From Saccoglossus kowalevskii (lineage: Eukaryota > Hemichordata > Enteropneusta > Harrimaniidae): a stretch of DNA of 40,471 nucleotides. How positions within the stretch are numbered: the stretch's first letter is position 1; every line of letters begins with the position of its first letter. The position numbers and the translations under genes were made by a program. This document shows, piece after piece, positions 12,901 to 27,256 of the stretch. The stretch covers positions 200,645-241,115 of the forward strand of contig NW_003141809.1 in assembly GCF_000003605.2 (NCBI RefSeq), in the 5' to 3' direction. The notes beneath the pieces are model-generated. The model was not told the DNA's origin. It made no database searches and saw only the letters and a list, made by a program, of their open reading frames with translations.

Positions 12901-15900
12901 ATTGATTGTATTGTACACCTAAAAAGTATCTAACAAAAAATGTCAAATCCCCCATGTCAGTATTTGATCACAAACCTCTTTTGTCCGGTTATAATCTCGG
13001 TTTAAAACCTCAACTTGATTCTGTAGATCTTCCTTAGCTTGTCTGACTTCTGCTAGCTGATTGGTCAAGTCGGAATTTTGAGCAGACGATGACTCTCTTA
13101 CCTATAGAAAAGAAAACCAAAAAATTATATGTGTATCTGCCTCTAGAGGGCAGTCTAAATAATGTTACCTTTCCTTCTGGTGTCATACTGTAAAACATGA
13201 AAAAGCGACTTGCAATTTCAGCAAATTGTGGTAAAATAACGTAATAGCGAAATGTTTAATTAGCGAATCTCTCTGGTCATTGTTGATTTCCTGTTTTCAC
13301 AATACTTGTCTGTCACGTGCCAAAACAAATGCGCAGTTATCACCTCCATAAAAACAAAGAAAAACTCTGTAATTAGGAAGCGCCCCAGATTTTTATGTTC
13401 CGGATTACTGTATACAAATTCCTAAGCCTTGGCCATTTTGATTTTTTTATAATAAATTCATGAGTGACATCTTGAATTAGCGAAATTAGCTAAATTCGCG
13501 AAAAAGACATGTCACAAATTGAATGCGACACTATCAACTTAAATGGAATCTTGTTGCCATGTATTTCTTCAAATTGCATACTTTTGTCTATAGTAAGAGG
13601 ATTTTTTTTATATTTTTGACAAAGAGATGGTACGTTTTGTGCACATGTTTTAATTTGTCACGGCCCTAACACATATAGAGAGCTATAAAATAGAAATAGA
13701 CATTATTTCTACTCACCTCTCTAATCTTCTCAAGTTCTTCATTCTCCATTCCAAGTTTCTCACACTTTAACTTCGCCATTTGTAACGCTTCCCGCAGCGC
13801 AGCCGCCTCTTTCAACATTGTTTCTCTAGTCTGAATAAACAAATTTTAAATATTTGTATTCAGAATTTGTACGAAATGATCTGCAAATCACGCCATAAGT
13901 GTTTTTTCCCCTTCAAATTTCAAAAAAAGTTGTCTTGTCTGTTACTGATCATGACACTAAGCATATGCATATCATGAAGAAATTTCTTTGTTTTAAAATT
14001 AATTAAAAATAATTGTTGCTATTTTGAATTTTTAATAACCAATTATTTTGCTTTTTCGTAAAATAAAGGCCAATCCTGACAATTGCCAGTTTCATTTACT
14101 TATTACTTTCATTTACTGTAAATGCATTAATTTCAACTGGTATTTAATTTCACTATTTTGACATTTTGAGCAAATTCATAGAGTTTCCATGTCCACATGC
14201 ACTAAATTTGGCAGAATTAGGGATCAGCGAAAATACCAAAATTGAAAAAAAATGTTTATATTTATTAGTATTATTAGTATTATTTAAACAAATATATAAA
14301 TATTTATCTTAAAATAATTGTTGTGCATAAGAACATTGCAATATAAATAAATGAAAAAAATAATGAAAAATATTTGTCATTGCATTTTGATTTATTCTGG
14401 TTTATAGACTTACTCTCTGTCCATTAATGTTGTCTTCTTCCAACATTTTCAGTGCTTGGTGTGTTTGGTCTATTATCAGTTCTCTTTTTCTATGTTCTGA
14501 TTGCAGGGAGTTGTACGCTGACTTTAATGTCTTTAATTCATGGTCAAGTTGTTCAATTCTGTAAATAACAATACTAGTACAATACATGATGAGGCAACAC
14601 ATAAGGGACTGTGATAATGTGCAAAGATTGATTAAAGCAGCTCAAACCATCCATTATTGTAAATTCTGCTGGCAACTGAAATCAGGAAAAATATTGTATA
14701 ACCCTCAGGAGTCAATTAAAAAATCTCAATAATGTATCCTGTGTACCATTAGTACAAAATAGAGGTGTGAAAGATAAGTTATGTTGAATCCTAAATTAAT
14801 ATAATGAAAACTTAGGAGTAAAAAAGAATAAAACAATTTGAACAGAATTTTTCCATAGAAATAACTGGATTAAAGTTAAAGATAATGCAAAAAATTATAT
14901 ATCAAACAACCAGGTAATACATTTTCTACACCATTTACAATGGTTCAGGCTTTTTACATACTTCATTACATAACATGATATGGCTCAGGGTAGAAATAAA
15001 AAAACAAACATTACTTGACTTTTCTTCATTTTAAATTCTCAGTCACGCTCCAATACTATTGACTTGTATATCAAGTGTCAGATATTAAAACCTGGAGTCA
15101 TTTATAAAGCTACAAATGCACAAATATTGAGACATATTTCCCGTTGTTTTGAGTGTAAATAGCAATCAAAGCAACATCCTATACCTCTCATGTGATGAAC
15201 TCAGGGGTCACTCTATGGAATTCTGGGTAATTTAGTTCAGCTGCCAAATCTCAACACCATATATTTGCAGTAAAAACACATATTCGTTATTTATCTTCAA
15301 AACTGAGTAGTTATAATATCTTAAAAGTGCCATTGTGAATCGCTGTGCTCGATGTGGGTCTGTGTGATGTATACAGCATAAAATTCATTTTTACAAACTA
15401 GATATAGAATGATGTGCAAAATACAGTATGTCAAAAAAATATTTAAAATATGTCAAATTTGGCATTATTAAATTAATTTCTAACTAATTAAATTAGTTGC
15501 TACCATTTTAAATAATGCCAACAAATTATAGAACAGGATTATTGGAGGAACAGATTTTACATCAAAATTTTCAAGATTCAAGATTTCCCCTGCCCACCAA
15601 CATTTAGGCGTTACTTTTTGCGCATTTTATGTATTTTTCTATCACTTCTTTGTTATTTTGTGGAAAAAAATAGATGCAGGTTTATTTTATGGAAGGTAAC
15701 AAAAGTTGACTTGGCACTGGAAGGGTATTATGTCAAGAGAAACATATTTGAGAATTTTGTAGAAGTGAAAATTTTACTTGTGTCTTTAATTGGTTTGTGG
15801 AATTCAGTCCTTGTTGTTGTGCCGATAGTACATGTCATTAAAAACAACATCAGTTTTCACTAATTCGCTAATTTGTAGTTCAGGTTTGACATCCTAGGTC

Positions 15901-18900
15901 TTTCAGTCAAGCTCTCTGCCAATGAATTTATTCTAACCAAGGTCAAATACATATAAATTGTGTATTTCATTAATTTCTGTTCATATGTGTCCACTTGATA
16001 GGTTGGCTTTGTGCTTAAAGTGCTACTCTCCAATGAGTGAATACAATGCAAGGTGAATAGGAGACTAATTTGACTTTACAGTGAGCAATATGGTACAAGT
16101 GAGACTAGTAAGTGTTTGTCAGAATCTTGATTGAAATAAAATACCCCTTAATGTTGAATTCTTTTTTACTGAAGGTATCCTGATCCACATTTCAGGATTG
16201 GATATCCATGCACATTCAGAACTCTTCCCTCTGCTCTTGGGGTTTCTCAATAGCAAACTCAGGCCTCATTTGGGATTACCTTTGACCCGAGGGATGTGCT
16301 AACTTGTAGGGTGCATTCAGAGAGGTCAGCAATAAAGTTACCTAATTAAATCTTTAGTGTTTTAACTGTTGCAGTTCTGCTGGTGTCCAGCCTGTTGCTA
16401 TGGGTTTCATTGTCTCTAGGTAAAGTAATTTCCTTTAACCGCCAAAACCAACTTTTGTCACTTTTCACAAAATAAAACCCACATTATTTATTTCAGAAAA
16501 TTTAATCAAAACGTGTAGCCAAGGGAGAATTATGTACATTTGGTCTGAAGTTAATAAAAGAATATTCTTAGGACCAAACATGGGAGTATTTTCACAACCT
16601 GGCAACCAGAACTGGTGAAAACAAAGGTTGAAAACTTTCAAAATCTGTACATTAGACTAATTGTTGAGATTCTCCTGAACAGTGTAACAAAGTTACCCCA
16701 ATATGTGCAATATATATAAATTTGGTTATTCAGAATTGTCTCATAGTTGAGTTTGTGCTGTTTTCCTGACTTTAGCTGTTTTCACCAGTACTTCGACCAG
16801 TGTTCCACAGCATTCGCGCAGAGCCCATATGAAGACATGGTACAGTAGTGCGCATCTTTGCAGCATAGAGCGTTTTGTAATGTAGGTCCGCCCTCGAGAA
16901 TATCGAAAAATATATAAAAATGTTCAAAACGTTACATCAACAAAGTGTTAACAAGTTTCTTTACAAAATACATGTTTATTCTCGTGCAATTTCAATATTA
17001 AACATACAGACATTTTATTGATGTAAACAAAATATATCTGATACAAAAATATGGTTCCTGTTAATATTTTGGGTGTGCATGGAGATATAAAGTAAATATT
17101 GCCGTTGACAACAGAGACTTTGTAGTTTTGCATGAATTGTTTATCATGTGATGTCCACCACAGCTCTAATTCAAAGTATTATTTTCAAGAGACAGCTGTA
17201 ATTGTTGCCATATAGGGCATACTTTATTGAGTTAATATGCAAATACAAAGCTATAATTTCATCCACGTAATGATCAGTGTGATGTGTTGACTCAGGAACA
17301 CACGAAACATCAAAGAAACCAGAGAACTTTCAAATTTAACTTTTATTCCGCAATTTTCAGTTACACTGACGGCACTACTTTTTACATATCAATACACTCG
17401 AGTGATCAGGTGATATAAAGCACCACTACAAAAGTATGTATTTTGACACATGCAATAAAGTAGTTNNNNNNNNNNNNNNNNNNNNNNNNNNNNNNNNNNN
17501 NNNNNNNNNNNNNNNNNNNNNNNNNNNNNNNNNNNNNNNNNNNNNNNNNNNNNNNNNNNNNNNNNNNNNNNNNNNNNNNNNNNNNNNNNNNNNNNNNNNN
17601 NNNNNNNNNNNNNNNNNNNNNNNNNNNNNNNNNNNNNNNNNNNNNNNNNNNNNNNNNNNNNNNNNNNNNNNNNNNNNNNNNNNNNNNNNNNNNNNNNNNN
17701 NNNNNNNNNNNNNNNNNNNNNNNNNNNNNNNNNNNNNNNNNNNNNNNNNNNNNNNNNNNNNNNNNNNNNNNNNNNNNNNNNNNNNNNNNNNNNNNNNNNN
17801 NNNNNNNNNNNNNNNNNNNNNNNNNNNNNNNNNNNNNNNNNNNNNNNNNNNNNNNNNNNNNNNNNNNNNNNNNNNNNNNNNNNNNNNNNNNNNNNNNNNN
17901 NNNNNNNNNNNNNNNAAATCAGTGAAAATAAATTCCATACAAAACATCCAAAAAGTCTTTTCAGCGAAAATTAATTCCAGCTAAAATAAAGTATTTTATA
18001 ATATACTTCTACTAGCTTGGATGCAAACTAATTAAGACTGAATGAAATGCATGTTGCAATAAACAATGTTGACCTGTGAAGACAATATCAAGAAGGTCAA
18101 ATTTACATTTAACCCTCGGAGTACTTTTACTGAAGAGTTGTCAAAAAAAACAAGAATTGATTATTATTTCATTCGGCAATCAATCAACCCTCACCCTTTT
18201 ATCAAGATTACAACAATGCATTGAGAAGCAGTTAATTGAAAGTTAACTCTACAGAAAAAAATATAATTAAATCAATTACTTCAACTATCGGTAACTCACA
18301 TTTGACTTGAGCTAAGGTAAAGTTTAAATTACTTACAGAATGAATATTTGAAATCAAAGTCAAAGAAATCTAAAAATTTATATTGAAATTACTAACAGCA
18401 AATGAAAACTTTTCTCAATAAAACTGTCAAATTATTTGAACAGAAGTCATGTGAGATGTTGACAAAAATTCAAATGAGTGAGTCTGTGTAGGAAAGTTTC
18501 AGCGTTCCTTTCAGACTACTGTAAATGCATTAATTAATCACTGGGTTTTAATTTAAGTAAAATCCGCTAAATTAAATATAACATGAACATGTAAAAAAAC
18601 AATAAAACTCAATGTTTCCTTTACAAATTCAAGAAATTAAAACACAGTGAATATGCCCGAAACATCAAAATAGTACAATAAAATATCAGTGAAAATAAAT
18701 GATTTTACAGTTTTTTATCTAATATTCTCATGTATCTGAAGAGCGGATATTATGTATTTTGACGATAACCTTGCTCATTTCTGCTGACATGAATCAAACG
18801 TTTCTAATCAAATGGTATGCTGTGATGCCATTGGTTGAGATTGATCAATGTGAGCATGGAGCAGTAAATGTGATCTTCATTATAAATCACAGTGCATGGA

Positions 18901-21900
18901 TATCTGAGTTGTATACAAGTATCCTTATCTTAGGATCCCATGTTATAGTATGAAATAGTATCTAATAATAATTTATTGCCTTCTTGTAAAAAATTTACAT
19001 TGGGTTGTAGCAAAAAATGATATTTTATAAAAAGTGATAGTTAATAAAAGAATGTATATAACTAAATAATATATATTTTAGGGCCTCTCTGTTTTACATA
19101 TATACCGGTAGTAAGTTAAATTAATAATAATAAAGTCATAATAATCTCTACTTGAAAGTAAATATGTGAATAGATTTTTACTGTTTTTCATCTCTGATGA
19201 AATTTTGATTTTTACTAAAGAATGTTTTTTTACAGTATCATATTTCTAACAATAAAACTTCAATTAATTAATATTCTGCCTTTTACTAGGTTTTTTTTTT
19301 TGTGTGTCTATCTTTTTCTATTTCCAGATTATGAAGACCTTACATATTCAAATAAATATTCTTGTGGCATGAAAGTTAGCATAAATGTTTGGTTGCTATA
19401 TGTACAGATCAGTGACTTACAGACTCCATTCCTACCCATTAAAAACAATGGTTTAATCCAAAAAAGCTGCTTTCACTGCCCACCAAAAATAATGGTTTAA
19501 TCCTAATAAGTTGCCTCCCTTGTCTATCAAAAACAATCCCCTGCGTCAATCACAAATAAAGGTAGATTCCTAACTGTTGATAGCATAGCTCCAATAATCA
19601 CTGGTGTTACCGGTATTTTGAATGGCAACTACAAATGCAATACTCACTTCTTGAGTGGTTGAAAAGTTCTCAACAGCGAATTCACGCTCCGTTAATTTAG
19701 CCTCCATCTCACACAGTCTCTGAGTTTGGATCTAAAAAAACAAAACAATAATGACTTTATAATAATAATAGGTTGCATTTTACAAGTTTACACAATAGTA
19801 TGATTAATAATTACAAACTCGCTCCAAAGCAAAAAATTACCAATAAAAATTTCTATAGAATATACCTTTAATGAGGAATGAGCATCTCTAAGTTTATCTA
19901 CCAACGCTAGACGTCTCTGTTCACTGTCATGCAACGCATCTTTCAACCCCTTGACTGACATCGGTGAGATCCACCCCAATTGGTTGCATCAGCGCCTAGT
20001 GAAGGGGAAGAGGGTCGCCTAGGCGACATCCTCTGGTAGTCATGGCGGCTACTATTTAAAGAGTCATCAAAGTTGACCATATGCGGTGCCATTCCCATTG
20101 GGGATTTTAGACTTCTAGCTGACATGCCATTACTGAAAAATATCAAATAATTACTGTGTGATGACTGTCTGGTAATTGATAATAAAACAATAATATCTCA
20201 CTTAGGTGCCATATGTTGCCATGTTATGAACACTGAGAAATAAAAAAAATAAAAAAACTTCCAAAAATACTTTGAACAGTGTTATTTTCGCAAGAAACAT
20301 ATTTTTTTTAAAACAACATAGCAGTGACACTTGAATACAATTTTTTAGACTCTGTCTAAAAACCTGTGATCGTGAAATGTACTCCCTGTTGTTGCCATGA
20401 CATTATTGAGGACATTCCTGGTTACAAAAATCGAATGATTTGCAGTACCACAGATGTAAGTAAGCATCAGTGATATTGCAGTGTGCATTCAAAATTTCAT
20501 TTAAGGTGGCATTGCAGGGAAAAATGCATTTAGAGGTGGAATTTCACTTTTAAGCATTGTATAGATCATATAGGATCCATATCGAACACTACACTGTGAG
20601 ACGACTGCCATTCTTTAATAATTAAACACAATCTACCTTTTAATTGACGCTGCTAACTCATCCAATAAATGCCACGCATTATTATAAAGTTGTCTATGGT
20701 GCAAATTTGGACGCGATGAAATCCTTGTCTGCATTTTGTTGCTTCGCATCGACTAATTATGTGGTATTTAGTCATTAAACAACATAGCCTCTCAATGATA
20801 ATAAAAATTGCTATTTTGAGCGTCATTTCCTACTTGCGATGGTAACACGCTGCATTGTACAGATGATGGTCATTTATATGTTGCATCACAGTGGTTATAC
20901 CGTTACTGGTTATACCGTTACTGGTTATACCGTTACTGGTTATACCGTTACTGGTTATACCGTTACTGGTTAATTAAACAATGCATTAATTTAGGAAAAA
21001 TATGCACGAACAGATCCAAACAAATATTATGTTATTTTTTTTTAGATAGTGTGCCGCATAATGAATTGAAATCCAACTACTAATTAAATATTCATCAGAT
21101 TGCCAGGTGTCAGTTTCCAAAACATAATGTAAATATAGAGGATTGATACCATGGAAACCATTTCTATGATATTTTTTTTTTCTGTATTTTACTTGGGACT
21201 AAATGATATGGGCGTGTGTGTGCTATCTTATCATAGAATGGCAATATGGCAATTTAAAGCACTATCCTGGCATCAACCAAGTCATATACAAGCACCTGCA
21301 GACGTCAAAGTTCCCCCATACATGTATTACTGTTTGGCCTTCCACTGAGTATGTACTGGTAGCACTCTCACTCTGAGTACAGACTGACCCTTTTTTTTGT
21401 TCAACTTTGGACGGTAAACCATTTTTTCAAGTGACTTATAAATATTGATTATCGGTAATGTTGCAATGAACAAAAAAATCCTGCAAATCGTATTTCTCAT
21501 TATATAATTTCATATGATTTATTAAGATTCTAATCAAATTTCCAATTTCCACTTAATCACGTCTCATAACTCCATGTTACAAATCAGGTCTTAAGATACA
21601 TAGTATATGGAAATAGTGGTTTAAAAATTATTTGCAGCAAATGTAAGTATACAAATACAATCAGAAAATAACAAGATTCACAGTAGTACATCTCAGGATG
21701 TTGTATTTTCCAGAAATACTGGTTGGCAGGATGAGCAGTTCAAAATTTTGTTCAATTGTAGACAACTTTATTTTCGGGAGTAAGTAACCACTAAATTATG
21801 TAAATATTTTACTATTAAAGACACAAGTCATAGTGAATGTCATGAAATGTCATCGTCACAAATGCCATCGACAATTAACAAAAATTGATAGTGACAACAA

Positions 21901-24900
21901 CAGTGTCTCATTCTGCTATATTGCTGTTTCATTCTTTCTTGCGGGCACAGTTTACAATACTTTATATCAAAAATCAAATTTAGAAACCAATTTTATATGA
22001 ATAATACCAAATACAACACACTGGGTGACCTTCTGTCAGATCTGTGTGTGACCATGACACTGACATCCAAGCTTAATAACCAAATAGGGCAAAACATTTG
22101 GCTACAGGTTGACATTTTTGTGAAAATATGGGAAAAGTTTAAACTTAAGAATCCATTACCATATTAGTATATAGTGATTAAAGGTATACGTGTTCCTTGA
22201 GGTAAAAGACGTATAGTCAATATATTTTTTTACCTGATACCACTATCAGTGTCCATTAGTGTTCCAAAATCATAACTTTTGCCAATTGAAGAATGCGCTC
22301 TGGAACCTGGTGCAGTTGCTGGCCTCATTTCAGTCCCCATGGAGTGCTTTATAAGATAAATTTCATCTTCCTTTTCTTTTCGTAACAGTTGTTCTCTCTG
22401 AAAATAAATTACATTTGCATTATATAGAAAATCAAGGATTCATAAAAGGAGGGTTATTAATACGCAGGTACGTGGTAATGTGCGCCGAAGATTTCATATA
22501 AATTGCGAAATCCTCACAAAATTATGCCACAAAGATACATCTCTAGAAATACTAATATAAATAAATGAGTTTATGAAAAAAATTGCCTTATGTTCTACTT
22601 GCTTATTCGCAAGGCAGGTATTACGTTCGTTTTATTATTTTTTTAATACAGCGATAATCTAGCCTGAATCAAAGCGTTCACTGTGCTCTGTGGTTAGAAA
22701 TGCATTCGATTGATGCACCTTATCGAATCAGTTATTCATCATATATCACCTTACATAGATTTCAAAGTTGCATACCTTTATCTTATAATTCATTGATAAA
22801 ATAAAAAAAGATCATTTATCACTCCCTTGGCCATGTATCATCCCCCATTTAAGTCAGATAACAGTTCAAGTGCATGATTTACATCCTGAATATCAGTTTT
22901 CTACAATAAAATCTAATCAGATGACCTCTAAAAACTACACAAGTTTTCAAACCATTACCATTCATAGCTTCAAGTGTTCGCCCAAGGAAATTAATAAATT
23001 GTCAATTTGCATATAAATAAAAAGTATTGATTGTCCGTATTGTATGTTAATGACCTTTACTGTTTAAGCAAACATTAAATGTCAACAGATGTATTGCTCT
23101 GTAAGTGTTCTCTTATAGATACAGCAAGGTTTGAAACAACATGTACTTGATTCTTAAGGATACATGTACAAGATTCTGGGTTTCATTTTAGACAAAAAAA
23201 AAGTGTTGCTGCTCGTTCTAGCTTAAATTGAAAAAATTATGCGTTTTAAGATTATTTACCGTACATGTACTTTCCTTCAAGCATAAGCCTCTCCCTGAAT
23301 ATAAGCCAACCCCTCTGTTTTTAGACATTTAACAAGTTGAGAGTATCCCCCGAGTATACCCAGGTAAGCCCAGGGTGTTTTTACCAGACGCCGACAACAT
23401 TTATTAATACCCTAACGGTAAGATATATGTTCAACATTTCACATTTATTAAATAATGTTTTTGAATACATGCATTAAAATTAGTCCGACTGACATCCTCT
23501 GAAACAGTAAACAAACATTTCCCCATTCTATCGTATATAACGCATGTTATCGATACGCAAAATTGCATAAAAATGTGTGAATGTCGGTTTTAAATTGACG
23601 CATGTGATGATCCATACAGGCTGAAATCATAATCAAAAGTCACTTATTACAATATTCAAAGATTGTGATTGCCACATGTTTTTTTTGTTGGTGAGGATGG
23701 CATCAATATGAATTGAGGGATAACATGACTGCAGGAACTGTTCATTTCACCGGATTAAGCTCATCTATATGATGTGGATTTAGTCAGAGCATACCTACTA
23801 GCATACAGATTAAGTTTAACTGACCAATGACATAATGCAAATAATCCAAGGGTCTGTGCTTACTCCTTTCCATGGAAACAATGACTTTCTAAAAGTGTTA
23901 TTCCCCACTTTAGAGGCCATTTTGAATTGAAAAACACCTCGTCTGATATAGAATTCAAAAGTGAGAACAAGCACACAAAGCTTATTCAAAATATTTGGGA
24001 AAAAATAGTATATAAGAACAACTTCAGAGCATCTGTTCTAATTTTAAAAGGTCAGTATCCTGAAAACGTGGTTGCTCTAGATGTAATTAACATTGTCCGT
24101 ACACAAACACACACTCAATTACTCAACCAAATCTTTATAGCAAGTAGTCTTTACATGCACACAGTTGTACAAACAGTGATTTGAAAGAATAGACAATTCA
24201 ACCAAATAAAGTGGGGGTAATAACCCTGAAGTCAGCACAGTTTGAAGCAATACTCAGGTGTATTCAACCTCAAAAGACAATTATTATTTTGACAATACAT
24301 GGTGCAAAATATTAGATTTAGGTTGTAATAAACAAGAGGTAATTTGACATGACATTCTGACAGGAAGTTGATCTGGCACACAACTTTCCTTGTATTTATT
24401 ACCTTAGCAACCATAGTATCCATTGTATATTGTGCTGCCATACCCTCTACCTTATATACTGAGTATGTGTATACCGTAAGGTGCCTTAATTTTGGAAAAT
24501 AGTGAAATATTAATTTGGGTCTTGAAGACACGTGTCACGTTTGCAAAATTTTGCTGATGTGGCTAAGTAGGTAAAAATGTGGAAACACTACAAATTCTTG
24601 ATGTTTTGCTGGGTGAAAGATTCCATTAAATAAAAAACAAATAAAAATTTGTGGAAAAACTGAACTTGTTTCTATGGAAACAAAAACTGAGATTTCCCCA
24701 TAGAATTAATCCCTACATTTTAACTCGGGAAAATAGGCTAAAAGGTGACAATTGTGGTTCATAATTAAAAAACGCCTCCAGAATTAAATACAGTCAATCA
24801 AAAAGAATATTTTGCAAAAGTTTCAGGAAATTCCTGACCTAAATGTGTGTTAGACTTCACCATTTTTAAATCTTATTGGTCCCATGCAACAAGTGTTTAA

Positions 24901-27195
24901 CAAATGTGTGTTAGACTTCACCATTCTTAAATCTTATTGGTCCCATGCAACAAGTGTTTAACAAATCCATTGTACGTTTACAAGAAATGCATACAATAAA
25001 GTGCTGCACAACTATTGTACTGCTTGGATTTTTCTTGTATTATTAATTTTGAGGTGATGGCACATACACACATAGACTACCAATTGGTACATTGACTTCC
25101 CCTATATATTACTAAATACAGCAACAATATGGATTTTGAGATTGATTAATCAACCATGTGCAACTTGCAAATGAGCTATGGAAGAATTAAGGGATGGGGA
25201 ATAAGAAGAGAAGGGGGGGTCAATTGAGTCTTTAAAGTAATTGTTACCCTCTCCGCACCAGGGATTGTAAACTGATAATTAATTTCATAATGAAGTCACG
25301 CCATTTATGAAATACTTTCAGGAAATTTAGACAACCAGGAATAAATTGAGCAGTTTAATTGCTGTATAAATGTCATTTCATGCATACTTAACAACATGTG
25401 ACAGAGTTATGATTGCTAATTTTGAAAAGCTGCCAAATAACGGCGATTTGACGAACCTGGCAACAAATACCCAATAAACAATGCAGACCTGCTGATTATC
25501 CCCAGGCTTTCGGTTACCATAGTAACCAAAGCCCTCTGCTGAACTGATTTATATGGAATGCTACTATGGTATTTTGTAGGACGTATGGCAATGTCGACTT
25601 AGTGTCTATAATTTCTGTGATAAACATTACATATATAATCACACAGAATTTACTGGGTGACAGACTATTGACTTTATAGCAGTCATTCAAAATGGTAGTG
25701 CTCAGTAAAATCTCGCTGAATTGACTTGGCAGCTGACTTTGTATAGAACCACAGTTATGTGTTGATTTCATAGCATAATAAAATCAAGGTTAATAATAAA
25801 ACCTAACATCACAACTAAACAATAAACTAAACAACAATAGCATGAGATATCACACTTCAAATTTAACGACAGAATTCGGATGCTTTTATTGTCAATAAAT
25901 TAGAATAAAGGTTGGCATTGACCTTTAATCTCAATAAGTATAATATAATCAACAAGTGGTTGCAGAGTAGAATGGTTGGCCTCACCACGGGACAAGGTGA
26001 ATATCAAGACCCTGGTTAATTTTTGTTCAATCGGTCATGACTTCTCATTGACTAGATGACTTGTTGAGATAGCAAGGACAAATTTAAGCAGGTTTTTTTC
26101 TGTGAAAGTTGTCAATGATTAACTATGGTTTTCAAAAGGTTACTATGCGTTAATCAGATAAATAAAAACAAAATAATGAAAGAAAAATGAAAAAATGACA
26201 GTTGAGTTTCAATCACTAGAGAGTAATGGCATAAAAACAATGAGTGGGATAGTGGTGGCATAAACAGTTATGGCAAGGAGACGTGTTAATTTAACAGAAG
26301 TTTGAATTCACTATTTTGCAATATAACACATGACAAGTTTTATTTACAACTTATGACAAATTTGATTTTGAAACTTCCTGGGGCAATATTTGTCACTTGT
26401 AATTCAAAGTTCTAGACGATAAAATTACTGAAGTAAAAATAATACAAGTTTAATAATTGAATCTGAGAGATTAAATAACATTTCATCAGTAAAATTGTTT
26501 GTAGATCTTGTGTGGTTAATATGGTTAATTAGTTATTCACACACTTGTCAATTCAGTTTTTACTATCTAATGTATTTTTATATTAACTTTATTAACCATA
26601 GATTGAAGTTATTATTCATAATTGTTTTTGTTAACTTAAATAAAAATATGTGGACATTCCTTGACAATCACCAACATTTAGTTGTTATCCATGATAATTT
26701 CAATACATGAGAACTAACAAATTCGGTGATATTCAAATTATGATAGGATTGACTGACATGTACACAGAAGTCTTATATCAGGACCCCTATGTTTGTACAC
26801 ATGAACTTGCCACCATTTATAAATGTATTTTAACATTAACTTTATGAACTGGCCAAGGTCTGATTTAAAAAAAAAACAATCTCAACATTCTATTGAGTGA
26901 TAGCCAAGGGAGATAAGTTGTCAAGTCGTCATAGAACAACAAAGCTATAATTTTGTTCTTTCTCCACAAGGGGGAATACACACAAAGGGCAGTAACATGC
27001 AAGTACTTACGAGGGAGCAAAGTAGCCCTAGGGACACAACCATTTAATTTTAGAAAGCGAAATCTTTTTCACGAAGCAAGAGTACTAAGAGGATGAAAAG
27101 CAAATTTAATTACTCTCTTTTAAAAATACATTATTGCTTTATTATTAAAATTCAAAAAACAAACTAGTTAATTTTTTTTTCATTCATGACACTGT

Positions 27196-27256
<61 letters not shown>

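Larger units (their letters stand above)
14559..19647. other. 5.1 kb interval with scaffold gap and at least one missing exon
   Basis: The exon at 19648 ends in phase 0 while the exon at 14558 must receive two bases, so an exon of length 3n+2 (or several exons) belongs here. No visible segment shows coil-like coding with matching splice sites, so the 450-N gap is the best candidate. The rest contains repeat G copy 2, part of a family-A element and a family-F element. Confidence 0.75.
20133..22233. other. 2.1 kb intron 2
   Basis: It is an AT-rich intron holding the 15-bp minisatellite (20893-20972) and a decayed SINE copy (21200-21420). Phase 2 matches on both sides, so no exon is missing. 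Confidence 0.7.

Noticed and set aside
17426-17984. Long frames crossing 17466-17915 on both strands
   Set aside because: They consist almost entirely of undetermined bases.
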